Assembly (NCBI RefSeq): GCF_000413935.1
Contig: NZ_KE340378.1
Coordinates: 28,617 to 92,616 of the forward strand
Source: Acinetobacter colistiniresistens
GTDB lineage: Bacteria; Pseudomonadota; Gammaproteobacteria; Pseudomonadales; Moraxellaceae
Direction of reading: 5' to 3'
DNA: 64,000 nucleotides
A program made the translations under genes and the position numbers. The notes beneath the pieces were generated by a model. It made no database searches, was not told where the DNA came from, and saw only the letters and a program-made list of their open reading frames with translations. The first letter of the stretch is position 1; each line of letters starts with the position of its first letter. Shown piece by piece: positions 21,136 through 30,029 of the stretch.

Positions 21136-21162
21136 AAACCGTCAGTTCGCTGACGGTTTTTT
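21136..21162 (+). terminator. Terminator after guaB
   Basis: AAACCGTCAG at 21136-21145 and CTGACGGTTT at 21150-21159 form a perfect stem with a TTCG tetraloop, followed by T residues. Confidence 0.92.
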
Positions 21163-21239
21163 CGTTTTGGTGTAAAGTGAACAAGATGAGGAAAGATTAT
21201 GGTTAGACACCATATAAAAGATAAGAAAGTGAGTAAAAG

Positions 21240-22577
21240 ATGAGTTATTTTGGTACTGATGGAATTCGCGGTAAATTTGGACAAATGCCAATTACGCCAG
21301 AATTCGCATTAAAACTAGGTTTTGCTGCAGGAACAGTATTAAAAAGAAATAGCCCTAAAAATAAACCGATTGTGGTGCTAGGGAAAGACACGCGTTTATC
21401 TGGCTATATTTTGGAAGCAGCTTTACAGGCAGGCCTAAATGCAGCAGGCGTCTATGTACATTTGTTAGGCCCTTTGCCAACCCCAGCGATTGCACATTTA
21501 ACCCGTGCGTTACATGCACATGCAGGGATTGTCATTTCAGCATCACATAACCCTTATTTTGATAATGGGATTAAATTTTTCTCTAGTGAAGGCAAAAAAC
21601 TACCAGATACTTTACAAGACGAAATTAATCAAGAGCTTGAGAAAGAGATTGTGATTGATGATACGGCTCACCTAGGGAAGAGTGTTCGTGTTAAAGATGC
21701 CAATGGCCGTTATATTGAGTTTTGTAAATCGACCTTCCCCTACCATTTCGACTTATCTAATTTAAAAATCGTGGTGGATTGTGCCAATGGTGCAGCCTAT
21801 AGCGTAGGACCATCGGTATTCCGTGAGTTAGGTGCCAAAGTTATTCCATTATTTAATGAACCAGATGGTTTAAATATTAATGAAAATTGTGGTTCAACCC
21901 ATCCAGAACAGTTACGAAAGGTTGTGCTTGAGCATGATGCAGACCTCGGTATTGCCTTTGATGGTGATGCGGATCGTGTGGTGATGGTGGCTAAAAATGG
22001 TCAGTTGATTGATGGTGACCATATCCTGTATATCCTTGCAACGCAGGCACAAAATAAGCCAGAAGGTGTTGTGGGGACGGTGATGAGCAATATGGCATTG
22101 GAACTGGCTTTGCAAAAAGCAGGGGTAGGCTTCGTCCGTGCCAATGTGGGTGACCGTTATGTGTTACAAGCACTGGAAGAAAATGCTTGGGTAACGGGTG
22201 CTGAGCCTTCAGGGCATATCTTAACCCTAGATAAGAGCACTACTGGTGATGCAATTATTGCGGCTTTACAAGTGCTCACTGTGATGGTTGAACAGGGTAA
22301 AGCTTTACATGAATTGGTTGATGGTTTTGTACTCTTCCCTCAGATATTGGTCAATGTCCGCCTACAGCACATGATTGATCCCTATTCAATTCCAGCCTTG
22401 GTCGCTGAGTTCGAAAAGGCTGAACAGCAATTGAAAGGGCGTGGTCGATTATTGATTCGTAAATCGGGCACAGAGCCTATGATTCGTGTCATGGTGGAAG
22501 GTGATCAGCAACAAGAAGTTGAGGCTTTAGCGCATCATCTGGCCGATGCGGTACGTGCCCACGCTCAAGCTGCTTAA
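21240..22577 (+). CDS. glmM: Phosphoglucosamine mutase
   Basis: A 445-residue alpha-D-phosphohexomutase that interconverts glucosamine-6-P and glucosamine-1-P for UDP-GlcNAc synthesis. It opens with [12 protein letters not shown]. The phosphoserine loop is [19 protein letters not shown], the metal site is FDGDADRV, and GAEPSGHI and the phosphate loop [13 protein letters not shown] follow. It feeds the same cell-wall precursor used by murG and lpxC elsewhere in the window. pdxH begins 12 bp later with GGAG upstream. Confidence 0.96.
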   Translation: MSYFGTDGIRGKFGQMPITPEFALKLGFAAGTVLKRNSPKNKPIVVLGKDTRLSGYILEAALQAGLNAAGVYVHLLGPLPTPAIAHLTRALHAHAGIVISASHNPYFDNGIKFFSSEGKKLPDTLQDEINQELEKEIVIDDTAHLGKSVRVKDANGRYIEFCKSTFPYHFDLSNLKIVVDCANGAAYSVGPSVFRELGAKVIPLFNEPDGLNINENCGSTHPEQLRKVVLEHDADLGIAFDGDADRVVMVAKNGQLIDGDHILYILATQAQNKPEGVVGTVMSNMALELALQKAGVGFVRANVGDRYVLQALEENAWVTGAEPSGHILTLDKSTTGDAIIAALQVLTVMVEQGKALHELVDGFVLFPQILVNVRLQHMIDPYSIPALVAEFEKAEQQLKGRGRLLIRKSGTEPMIRVMVEGDQQQEVEALAHHLADAVRAHAQAA

Positions 22578-22589
22578 TGGAGTGCATTT

Positions 22590-23240
22590 ATGAATGATGT
22601 CATTAAAGACCTGAGTGAGTTGCGTTTGAGCTACGAGCAAGGTGAGTTACATGAAGGCCAAGTGAGTGGCCAACCTCATTTGCAGTTCCTCAATTGGTTT
22701 AATCATGCACTGGCTGCTCATTTACATGAACCCTATGCGATGTCCTTGGCAACGGCAAATCGACAAGGTCGTCCGCATGTGCGTACGGTCTTGCTACGTG
22801 GCGCGACAGAAGCAGGTTATGACTTCTATACCAATTATGACAGCCAGAAAGGTTTAGATTTAGCTGAAAATCCCTATGCTGAACTGCTGTTTTACTGGCC
22901 TAGTCTAGAGCGTCAGGTGCGTATCGGTGGTAAAGTCATCAAGATTTCTGCACAAGAGTCGACGGATTATTACCATAAGCGTCCGCGTGACAGTCAGATT
23001 GCGGCGCATATCAGTACCCCACAAAGTGGTGTGATTGAAAGCCGGGAGTTATTACAGCAACGCTTTCAAGCGTTGCAAACTCAAGCCCAAGCTGAGCTGG
23101 ATAAACCTGAATTCTGGGGCGGTTATCGCCTCGAAGCGGATTATTATGAGTTCTGGCAGGGCCGACCAAATCGCCTACATGACCGTTTAAGTTATGAAAA
23201 ACAGAACGGTGTTTGGACTATACAACGTTTGATGCCATAA
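22590..23240 (+). CDS. pdxH: Pyridoxamine/pyridoxine 5'-phosphate oxidase
   Basis: A 216-residue FMN-dependent oxidase that makes pyridoxal 5'-phosphate. MSLATANRQGRPHVRTVLLRG, DFYTNYDSQKGLDLAENP, FYWPSLERQVRIGG and the C-terminal EFWQGRPNRLHDR are classical PdxH motifs. Length matches the family. Its stop codon directly abuts the recJ start, so the three genes glmM-pdxH-recJ are probably one transcript. Confidence 0.96.
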   Translation: MNDVIKDLSELRLSYEQGELHEGQVSGQPHLQFLNWFNHALAAHLHEPYAMSLATANRQGRPHVRTVLLRGATEAGYDFYTNYDSQKGLDLAENPYAELLFYWPSLERQVRIGGKVIKISAQESTDYYHKRPRDSQIAAHISTPQSGVIESRELLQQRFQALQTQAQAELDKPEFWGGYRLEADYYEFWQGRPNRLHDRLSYEKQNGVWTIQRLMP

Positions 23241-24941
23241 ATGACCCAGATTCAAATTCAACAAAGACCCTTACTGACACGCCCTGAACAGTTTCAGGGC
23301 GTGCCTGCATTTATCGCTGAAATTTTAGCAAGACGCGGCGTTCAGTCAGAACAAGAACTAGAGCTGAAACTGAAGTATCTCCTTTCGCCTGATTTAAAAG
23401 GCTTGGAGCAGGCGGTTGCCTTGATCGATCAAGCCATTGATCAGCAAAAGCAGATCGTGATTGTCGGGGATTATGATGCCGATGGTGCAACCAGTACCGC
23501 GTTGATGGTTCTCGTGTTGCAAGACATGGGTGCCAGAGTAGAGTATCTGGTGCCTGACCGTTTTAAATATGGTTATGGACTTACGCCAGCAATTGCAGAA
23601 TTGGCTCAGCACAGTTATCAACCTGATCTTTTGATTACAGTCGATAATGGAATTTCCAGTCATGCGGGTGTGGAAACGGCACAGGCATTGGGAATGCAGG
23701 TGATTATCACCGACCACCACTTAACCACCAAGCCGACACCGAGTGCCGAAGCAGTGGTTAATCCGAATCAGCTGGGTTGTGACTTTTCCAGCAAAGCACT
23801 GGCTGGGGTAGGTGTTGCTTTTTATGTGTTAGCACGACTAGCCAGCACTCGTAGTCAGCAGGGTAAAAGCAGCAGCAAAGTCACCCAGTATCTTGATCTG
23901 GTGGCTTTGGGTACCTATGCCGATGTGGCGACACTGGATTACAACAATCGTATCTTGATTGATGCTGGACTAAAACGCATTCAGCAACATCAGTGTCGTG
24001 CAGGCATTTTAGCCTTATTGGATATTGCGGGTCGTGATGCCGCTAGTTTACGTGCGCAGGATTTAGGTTTTGTACTGGGGCCTCGTATTAATGCGGCGGG
24101 TCGGATGGAAAGTATGCGCATCGGGATTGAGTGTCTACTCGCTGCCGATATGCAAACAGCCTATCCGATTGCACAACAATTGAATCAGCTCAATATGGAA
24201 CGCCGTCAAGTTGAATCGGAAATGAAGCAGCAAGCGTTGAAAGCACTGCAACATGTACAACTTGAGACAGCGCATTTACCTGCTGCCTTGGTAATGTTTG
24301 ATCAACAATGGCACCAAGGGGTGATTGGGATTGTGGCGGGACGATTAAAAGAGCAGTTCCACCGGCCAAGTCTGGTGTTTGCTCCTGATGAAGATGGCAT
24401 CCATATTAAAGGTTCAGCACGTTCGATTGATGGAATTCATATTCGTGACACCATTGAGCAGGTTGCGGAGCAATATCCACATCTGGTTAGTCATTTTGGT
24501 GGTCATGCGGCAGCGGCAGGTTTGACGCTGAAAAAAGAGCACTTTGATGAATTCAAAGCGGTGTTTATTCAGTCTATTGCGGCCATGGATGAGGAGTTGT
24601 TTCAAGCGACCTTATGGACCGATGGTGAATTAGGCGATTCAGCTTTGCATCTTGGAACTTTGGACTGGATTGAACAGCTTGGGCCTTGGGGACAAAAATT
24701 CCCCCTTCCTCAATTTGAGGGGCGCTTTAAAGTGATTGATTATCGCTGGCTCAAAGATCAGCATCTCAAACTAAAACTTGCGGTAGGCTCACATTCGATT
24801 GATGCGATTGCATTTAATGCCATGGATCGGTTTGAATTTAACCCGATGCTGGGGTATGTAGACTTGGTTTATACCTTGGAACGTAATGTCTTTAATGGTA
24901 ACACCAGTCTGCAATTACAAGTTGCGTATTTAAAACAATAA
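23241..24941 (+). CDS. recJ: Single-stranded-DNA-specific exonuclease RecJ
   Basis: A 566-residue DHH/DHHA1 phosphoesterase, a 5'-3' ssDNA exonuclease in recombination and mismatch repair. Motif I VGDYDADGATSTAL, motif II LLITVDNGISSH, motif III VIITDHHLT, and the DHHA1 segment SHFGGHAAAAGLTL are present, followed by a C-terminal OB-like region. The ATG follows the pdxH stop with no gap. A bidirectional terminator separates it from the convergent porin gene. Confidence 0.95.
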   Translation: MTQIQIQQRPLLTRPEQFQGVPAFIAEILARRGVQSEQELELKLKYLLSPDLKGLEQAVALIDQAIDQQKQIVIVGDYDADGATSTALMVLVLQDMGARVEYLVPDRFKYGYGLTPAIAELAQHSYQPDLLITVDNGISSHAGVETAQALGMQVIITDHHLTTKPTPSAEAVVNPNQLGCDFSSKALAGVGVAFYVLARLASTRSQQGKSSSKVTQYLDLVALGTYADVATLDYNNRILIDAGLKRIQQHQCRAGILALLDIAGRDAASLRAQDLGFVLGPRINAAGRMESMRIGIECLLAADMQTAYPIAQQLNQLNMERRQVESEMKQQALKALQHVQLETAHLPAALVMFDQQWHQGVIGIVAGRLKEQFHRPSLVFAPDEDGIHIKGSARSIDGIHIRDTIEQVAEQYPHLVSHFGGHAAAAGLTLKKEHFDEFKAVFIQSIAAMDEELFQATLWTDGELGDSALHLGTLDWIEQLGPWGQKFPLPQFEGRFKVIDYRWLKDQHLKLKLAVGSHSIDAIAFNAMDRFEFNPMLGYVDLVYTLERNVFNGNTSLQLQVAYLKQ

Positions 24942-24967
24942 AAAATCCGCTCCTACGAGCGGATTTT
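24942..24967. terminator. Bidirectional terminator between recJ and porin
   Basis: AAAATCCGCTC at 24942-24952 and GAGCGGATTTT at 24957-24967 form a perfect 11-bp stem with a CTAC loop. A-runs before and T-runs after let it serve both convergent genes. Confidence 0.9.
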
Positions 24968-24991
24968 TTGCCATTTTTGATGAAGCCAGTA

Positions 24992-25849
24992 TCAGAAACG
25001 AACCGTTCCATTGAGCGCAAAAGCATCCACGCCATCTGTGGTGGTATAACCCACACCTAGAGCAAATTGTGGTGTGAAGAATTTCTGAGCATGAATATTA
25101 AACACACTGTCTGAGTCTTTTGCGGTAGAGTCAGCAAATGAGACACCAACATTGAGCGTTGGATCAAGATAAAGATCTGCACCTAAACGGTAGGTTGTTT
25201 CATCACCAATATAGCTGAGCGCTTCAAAGTTGGTATAGTAGCCACCAATTTGTGCGACATATTTAGCACGTAAAGAAACAGCAGTATCGTCATTTTCCCC
25301 AGACACGATTGCTGCGTTTGAAAGTGTGCTGGTAAAACCGTATTGAGCAACCTGTACAGGGTTTAAGCTATCTGATAAATCTGCAACGCCAACAGCAAGG
25401 AGTAATCCAGAGATTGGCAAGAAACCTGCTTCTAAGTTATAGCCATCACTCTTTTTGGAGTCTGAGCCGATTCCATTGATTGTCACTTTAACATTGGTAC
25501 GATGTAGGGCGCCAGAAAGATAGAACTGTGTATTTGGAACGTAGAACTCACCTTGTAGTCCTAGCATATTAAATTGTAAATCACCGAAATCTTGGTCATC
25601 CTTGAGCTTGCTATAAGCATAGCCACCGCCAATATTCGAAGCTTTATCTAAGAACGCTGCTTCTGCCCAAGGCACATTTCGGGTTTGTACCGGATTAAAA
25701 TAATATTTAGCGCTGATCACGGCACTATTGCCTTTGCCATCATCCATATTGATATGTTCATATGCACCACTGGCTTCAGTTTGATAAGCATGGGCATTGA
25801 TTGCAAAGCAAGCACTCATAAGTACTGCAAGAAGATTTAAATTTTTCAT
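24992..25849 (-). CDS. Outer-membrane porin, Omp33-36-like paralogue 1
   Basis: A 285-residue exported beta-barrel protein with a Sec signal (LNLLAVLMSACFAINAHA) cleaved before YQTEASGAY. It ends in Phe (NGTVRF), the usual outer-membrane assembly signal. It shares the block YYFNPVQTRNVPWAEAAFL with the neighbouring porin, and the AEAAFL...AS block with the Omp33-36-like gene near 41 kb. Substrate is unknown. It converges with recJ. Its promoter region contains a 17-bp motif also found upstream of paralogue 2. Confidence 0.8.
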   Translation of the reverse strand: MKNLNLLAVLMSACFAINAHAYQTEASGAYEHINMDDGKGNSAVISAKYYFNPVQTRNVPWAEAAFLDKASNIGGGYAYSKLKDDQDFGDLQFNMLGLQGEFYVPNTQFYLSGALHRTNVKVTINGIGSDSKKSDGYNLEAGFLPISGLLLAVGVADLSDSLNPVQVAQYGFTSTLSNAAIVSGENDDTAVSLRAKYVAQIGGYYTNFEALSYIGDETTYRLGADLYLDPTLNVGVSFADSTAKDSDSVFNIHAQKFFTPQFALGVGYTTTDGVDAFALNGTVRF

Positions 25850-25874
25850 TTGTTATTTTCCCCGTTTAAAAATA

Positions 25875-25891
25875 ATACATATTTTGTTACA
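25875..25891 (-). promoter_or_regulatory. 17-bp motif shared by two porin promoters (copy 1)
   Basis: On the minus strand this reads TGTAACAAAATATGTAT, 25 nt upstream of the porin start. The same sequence with one change occurs at 26903-26919 before paralogue 2. A conserved promoter element or regulator site is likely; the binding factor is unknown. Confidence 0.45.
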
Positions 25892-25993
25892 GGCGCTAGT
25901 GTAGTCAAAAATATATAACCGTCAATTCTTTAACGCATAAAATATTAAAAGACAGCACAGGGAATAAGGGGGGAATGGATGAAAGGCTGGTTG

Positions 25994-26028
25994 AAAAAAA
26001 ACGCCCTGAATGACTCAGGGCGTTTTTT
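25994..26028 (-). terminator. Terminator after porin paralogue 2
   Basis: CGCCCTGA at 26002-26009 pairs with TCAGGGCG at 26015-26022. On the minus strand the A-run at 25994-26001 becomes the U-tract. T residues on the other side make it symmetrical. Confidence 0.88.
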
Positions 26029-26053
26029 ATGTTTGCAATTTCGATTTCAAAAA

Positions 26054-26860
26054 TTAGAAACGATATGCAGCACGAAGACCGAAAGAAGTGTAATCGTTGT
26101 CAATATATGACTTGTCGTTACCGAAACCTACACGGCCTTCTAAGCTCACTTGTTGATTGAAGAATTTCTTCGCAGAAATACCCCATTCATTCGAATTGAT
26201 GATTGTGTCATCATATTTAAGTTTTTGGTAATCAACACCAACACTTAAAGTTTTGTCGATGAAGTAATCACCTTTTAATTTCACTTCTTTGTTGTCACCA
26301 AAAGCACTATAAGCTTCTAGGTTGACGTCATTCTGACCCACTTTGGTTACATACTTGGCGCGAAGTGTTGGGCTAGTTTCACGGTCACCGTCTTTAACGT
26401 CAACAGTTTTTGCACCCGCAGCAATTAATAAACCCGGTGCTGGTAAGTAACCCACTTCACCCGCATAGTGGTTAACTTTTACTTTGCCATCAAGGTAGTT
26501 GCTATTTGGTTTGATTTCTTCACGACCAATATTACCGCTTAAGTAGAAATCAGAGTTTGGAACGAAGTATTCAATCCCTGCGCCATACTGGTTGTTTTTA
26601 ATGGCATCATCTTTTTCATAAGCGTACTGTGCACTTACATTGCTAGCACGGTCAAGGAACGCTGCTTCTGCAAGTGGTGCATTACGTGTTTGTACTGGAT
26701 TGAAATAATACTTACCATCTACGCTGAAACGATCACTGTCACCAAAACGATCTTGGTCTTTATAGGTATAAGAACCACCGACCTCAGCTTGATAAGCATG
26801 AGCAGTGCCAGTTACTGCGATTGCAGATAAAAGTGCTGATGCAATTGCTAATTTTTTCAT
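26054..26860 (-). CDS. Outer-membrane porin, Omp33-36-like paralogue 2
   Basis: A 268-residue exported beta-barrel protein. Signal peptide KKLAIASALLSAIAVTGTAHA precedes YQAEVGGSY; the C-terminus is AAYRF with terminal Phe. It shares KYYFNPVQTRN and AEAAFLDRASNVSAQYAYE with its neighbour. The start is the ATG at 26860, preceded by GAGGAAACAACC; upstream in-frame codons lie in the promoter. Tandem placement with paralogue 1, separated by a terminator, indicates local duplication with independent expression. Confidence 0.8.
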   Translation of the reverse strand: MKKLAIASALLSAIAVTGTAHAYQAEVGGSYTYKDQDRFGDSDRFSVDGKYYFNPVQTRNAPLAEAAFLDRASNVSAQYAYEKDDAIKNNQYGAGIEYFVPNSDFYLSGNIGREEIKPNSNYLDGKVKVNHYAGEVGYLPAPGLLIAAGAKTVDVKDGDRETSPTLRAKYVTKVGQNDVNLEAYSAFGDNKEVKLKGDYFIDKTLSVGVDYQKLKYDDTIINSNEWGISAKKFFNQQVSLEGRVGFGNDKSYIDNDYTSFGLRAAYRF

Positions 26861-27268
26861 GGTTGTTTCCTCATTAAGATTTAAACCAAGTGTTAAACAC
26901 AGATACATGTTTTGTTACAACTTGAGTCTAGAGTAATTTTCATGATCGTCAATCTTGATAAGGTAATCAAACTGTACAAATGTAATTGACTTGTAATTTT
27001 GACATTTTATATTATTGATATTTATTAATAAAAATGGATTGTTTTGATTTATTAAAACTTAGGAGATATTGTGTATTTTAGTGAATTTAGTCTACTTTTT
27101 ATACATTGAGCCAGCCTAAATCGGGGTTAGAAAACATTTCAAACAAAAATAAATTTATTTATAAAGCTGATTTTAAGAAAGCAAATTATTCAAAAACACA
27201 TGGCTGTGTCGGCTAAAACAGTTATGTTAAAATAGCGGATTAAGTGAAAAAATTGTGAGAAAACACGC
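26861..27268. other. 408-bp AT-rich divergent region between porin 2 and prfB
   Basis: It holds the promoter regions of two divergent genes. The copy-2 motif (minus-strand TGTAACAAAACATGTAT) is at 26903-26919. Apart from this and a TAAAAT-type box near the prfB start, I see only AT-rich sequence, with no open reading frame or RNA gene I can support. Confidence 0.6.
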
Positions 27269-28364
27269 GTGGAAATTAATCCGTATTTAATTCAATTGAA
27301 AGATTTAGCTGATCGTAGCCAAACACTACGGGGGTATCTTTGACTACGATCTAAAGGTTGAGCGTTTAGAAGAAGTTTTAAGAGAATTAGAAGACCCTGC
27401 GATTTGGAATGATCAAAACCGTGCTCAAACCATCGCCAAAGAAAAGGGCAGTTTAGAAAATACCATTGCTGTGTTTGATCGTCTTGCTGAACAGTTAGAT
27501 GATGCTAAGGCTATGCTTGACCTTGCGGTTGAAGCAGATGATGAAAGTTTATTGTTGGATGTTCAGGCTGAGTTAGACAGTGCTGAAGAAGCTCTGGGCA
27601 ATCTTGAATTCCGCCGTATGTTTAGCAATCCAATGGACCCAAATCCATGCTTCCTTGAGATCCAATCTGGTTCGGGTGGTACTGAGGCTCAAGACTGGGC
27701 GTCGATGTTATTACGTATGTATTTGCGCTGGATCGAACGTCATGGCTTTAAAGCTGAGCTGATGGAAGTCTCTGACGGTGATGTGGCAGGAATTAAATCA
27801 GCCACCATCCGTGTTGATGGTGAGTTTGCCTATGGTTGGTTGCGCACCGAAAGTGGCGTACATCGTTTAGTACGGAAGTCACCATTTGACAGCAACAACA
27901 ACCGTCATACCTCATTCTCAGCAGTGTTTATTTCACCTGAGATTGATGACAATATCGAGATTGATATCAATCCATCCGATGTTCGTACCGATACTTACCG
28001 TGCTTCAGGTGCGGGTGGTCAGCACATTAACAAAACCGATTCTGCCGTTCGTTTAACGCACGCACCGACAGGGATCGTAGTGGCTTGTCAGAACCAGCGT
28101 TCACAGCATGCTAACCGTGACCACGCGTGGAAGCAATTACGTGCCAAACTCTACGAGCTCGAAATGAGCAAGCGTAATGAAGCTGCTCAAGCCTTGGAAG
28201 ATTCGAAGTCAGATATCGGCTGGGGCAGTCAGATTCGTTCGTATGTGTTAGATGACTCACGTATTAAAGACTTGCGTACCGGAGTTGAAAATTCCAATAC
28301 CAAAGCTGTGTTGGATGGTGACTTGGATAAGTTCATTGAAGCAAGTTTGAAGCAAGGTTTATAA
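27269..28364 (+). CDS. prfB: Peptide chain release factor 2, with programmed +1 frameshift
   Basis: RF2 recognises UGA and UAA. It is encoded in two frames: a GTG start at 27269 opens 24 codons ending at an in-frame TGA at 27341-27343, and translation resumes in the +1 frame from GAC at 27342, giving about 364 residues, the usual RF2 length. The SPF codon-recognition tripeptide ([10 protein letters not shown]) and the GGQ catalytic loop ([16 protein letters not shown]) are both present. An annotation starting at the first in-frame Met at 27471 would lose about 67 residues. The frameshift autoregulates RF2 level through slow UGA decoding. Confidence 0.95.
27329..27344 (+). promoter_or_regulatory. 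RF2 programmed frameshift signal
   Basis: The slippery sequence CTTTGAC at 27338-27344 follows a Shine-Dalgarno-like CGGGGG three bases upstream, matching the classical E. coli arrangement (AGGGGGTATCTTTGAC) apart from the first base. Ribosomes stalled at UGA slip +1 on CTT. Confidence 0.95.
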
Positions 28365-28424
28365 GTTTTAATCCAATTAAAACGGCAATCTCGTTCAGCA
28401 TCGGCTGGTTAATCGAAAAAATAT

Positions 28425-28458
28425 GATATTAATATCGAAAAAAATGGATATTAATATT
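28425..28458 (+). promoter_or_regulatory. Paired palindromic operator before the ArsR/OYE operon
   Basis: A perfect palindrome GATATTAATATC at 28425-28436 and a near-copy GATATTAATATT at 28447-28458 have centres 22 bp apart, two helical turns. The second lies over the -35 region of a probable promoter with -10 TATACT at 28471-28476. This is the layout of a repressor site for the ArsR-type regulator just downstream. Confidence 0.6.
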
Positions 28459-28526
28459 TAAAAAGTTCGATATACTGGATTCAGGTGCTGAACAAAGCGT
28501 TGCCGCTTGAGAAACGTGGTGAGTCT

Positions 28527-28829
28527 ATGGATATTGATGTTATAAGCAAAGCCTTAGCCAATCCATTACGTCGACAGATCTTGCAATGGTTGAAAGAGCC
28601 TGAGCAATTTCTACCCGTTGAGCAATGTGGTGGTAGTTTTGAACGGGGTGTATGTGCAGGGCACATCGAACGTTTAGGAAAAGTTGCGCAATCGACCATG
28701 TCGAATCATTTGTCTGTACTACAACAGGCAGGATTGATCAAGGTCGAGAAATATGGACAGTGGTCCTATTTCACGCGTAATGAAGCTTTGATTCAGCAAT
28801 ATATCGAACATTTAAAACAAGCACTTTAA
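28527..28829 (+). CDS. ArsR-family winged-helix repressor
   Basis: A 100-residue HTH protein: ALANPLRRQILQWL (helix 1-2), then VAQSTMSNHLSVLQQAGLIKVEKYGQWSYF (recognition helix and wing). It lacks the classical ArsR metal site CVC in helix 3. Two cysteines, Cys34 and Cys43, lie in an insert (EQCGGSFERGVC) and could form a thiol switch or metal site. I choose the ATG at 28527, preceded by GGTGAG, because the computed GTG at 28485 lies within a few bases of the expected transcription start. It is cotranscribed with an ene-reductase 27 bp downstream, which suggests sensing of electrophiles; that is inference. Confidence 0.8.
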   Translation: MDIDVISKALANPLRRQILQWLKEPEQFLPVEQCGGSFERGVCAGHIERLGKVAQSTMSNHLSVLQQAGLIKVEKYGQWSYFTRNEALIQQYIEHLKQAL

Positions 28830-28856
28830 ATCGAAGAAGTGTAAGTTGAGGCGATC

Positions 28857-29921
28857 ATGGCTGAACTAAATTCTACTTTGCAAGTAGGTGATTTCACGAT
28901 TAAAAACCGTCTGGTTTTAGCTCCATTAACCAGAGCGCGTAGCGGTGCACAGCGTATTCCAAATGATTTAATGGTGGAATATTACCAACAACGTGCCAAT
29001 GCTGGCCTGATCATTACCGAAGCAACCGTGATTAGCCCAAAGGCAGCGGGCTATGCCAATACGCCGGGTTTATGGTCGCAAGAACAAGCACAGGCATGGC
29101 ATAAAATTGTTGAAGCTGTGCACGCACAAGACGCAAAAATCGTGGTTCAGCTCTGGCATGTCGGTCGTATTTCACATCCAGACTTATTGGACGGTGATAC
29201 ACCTGTAGCGCCAAGTGCCATTCAACCTGCGGGTGAAGTGAGCTTGCTTCGCCCAAAACGTGCTTTTGTGACACCGCGTGCGTTGTCTCATGAAGAAATT
29301 CAAGAAATCGTAGCGCAATATAGAAATGCAGCTGAACAGGCCAAAGCCGCTGGGTTTGATGGTGTTGAATTGCATGCAGCCAATGGCTATCTGATTGATC
29401 AATTTCTACAAAGCAGCACCAACCAGCGTGATGATGAATATGGTGGTTCAATTGAAAACCGTGCGCGTTTATTGCTTCAAGTGGTGGATACCTTTATCGA
29501 GGTATGGGGTGCTGGTCGAGTCGGTGTACATCTTGCACCGCGTGGTGATTCACACGATATGGGTGATGAGAATCCGTTGGCAACGTTTGGCTATGTGGTC
29601 GAGCAATTAGATCAGCGTAAAGTGGGTTTTATTTTTACCCGTGAATATGAAGCTGCAGATAGCTTATTACCTAAATTACGTCCTAAATTTAAAGGGGTGT
29701 GGATTGCCAATGAAGGTTTAACGGCGGATTCTGCGAAACGTATTTTGGCGACAGGCCAAGCCGATGCAGTTTCATTCGGTAAACAATACATTGCGAATCC
29801 AGATTTATTTGAACGTTTACAACATGATTTAGCTCTAAATCCACTTCAACCACAAACTTTATATGGTGCGGGTGCTGAGGGTTATACCGATTATCCTGCT
29901 TATGAGCAGTTAGAAGCTTAA
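28857..29921 (+). CDS. Old Yellow Enzyme family alkene reductase
   Basis: A 354-residue FMN TIM-barrel oxidoreductase related to NemA, which uses NAD(P)H to reduce electrophilic C=C bonds or nitro compounds. Motifs are KNRLVLAPLTRARSG, VQLWHVGRISHPD, the active-site region GVELHAANGYLIDQFL, and DDEYGGSIENRARL. FTREYEAADS and VSFGKQYIANPDL near the C-terminus bind FMN phosphate. It sits directly behind an ArsR-type repressor with a double operator, so it is probably inducible. Physiological substrate is unknown. Confidence 0.9.
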   Translation: MAELNSTLQVGDFTIKNRLVLAPLTRARSGAQRIPNDLMVEYYQQRANAGLIITEATVISPKAAGYANTPGLWSQEQAQAWHKIVEAVHAQDAKIVVQLWHVGRISHPDLLDGDTPVAPSAIQPAGEVSLLRPKRAFVTPRALSHEEIQEIVAQYRNAAEQAKAAGFDGVELHAANGYLIDQFLQSSTNQRDDEYGGSIENRARLLLQVVDTFIEVWGAGRVGVHLAPRGDSHDMGDENPLATFGYVVEQLDQRKVGFIFTREYEAADSLLPKLRPKFKGVWIANEGLTADSAKRILATGQADAVSFGKQYIANPDLFERLQHDLALNPLQPQTLYGAGAEGYTDYPAYEQLEA

Positions 29922-29944
29922 TTTGCTTTAAAACTGTAAAATGG

Positions 29945-29978
29945 CTCATGCGATTTACCAAAATCGCATGAGTTTTTG
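29945..29978 (+). terminator. Terminator after the ene-reductase
   Basis: CTCATGCGATTT at 29945-29956 pairs perfectly with AAATCGCATGAG at 29961-29972, loop ACCA, followed by T5. Confidence 0.9.
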
Positions 29979-30029
29979 TTTTAAATTCCGCATAATGAGC
30001 AGCAATCACATAGTCAATTATGGTCTCGG

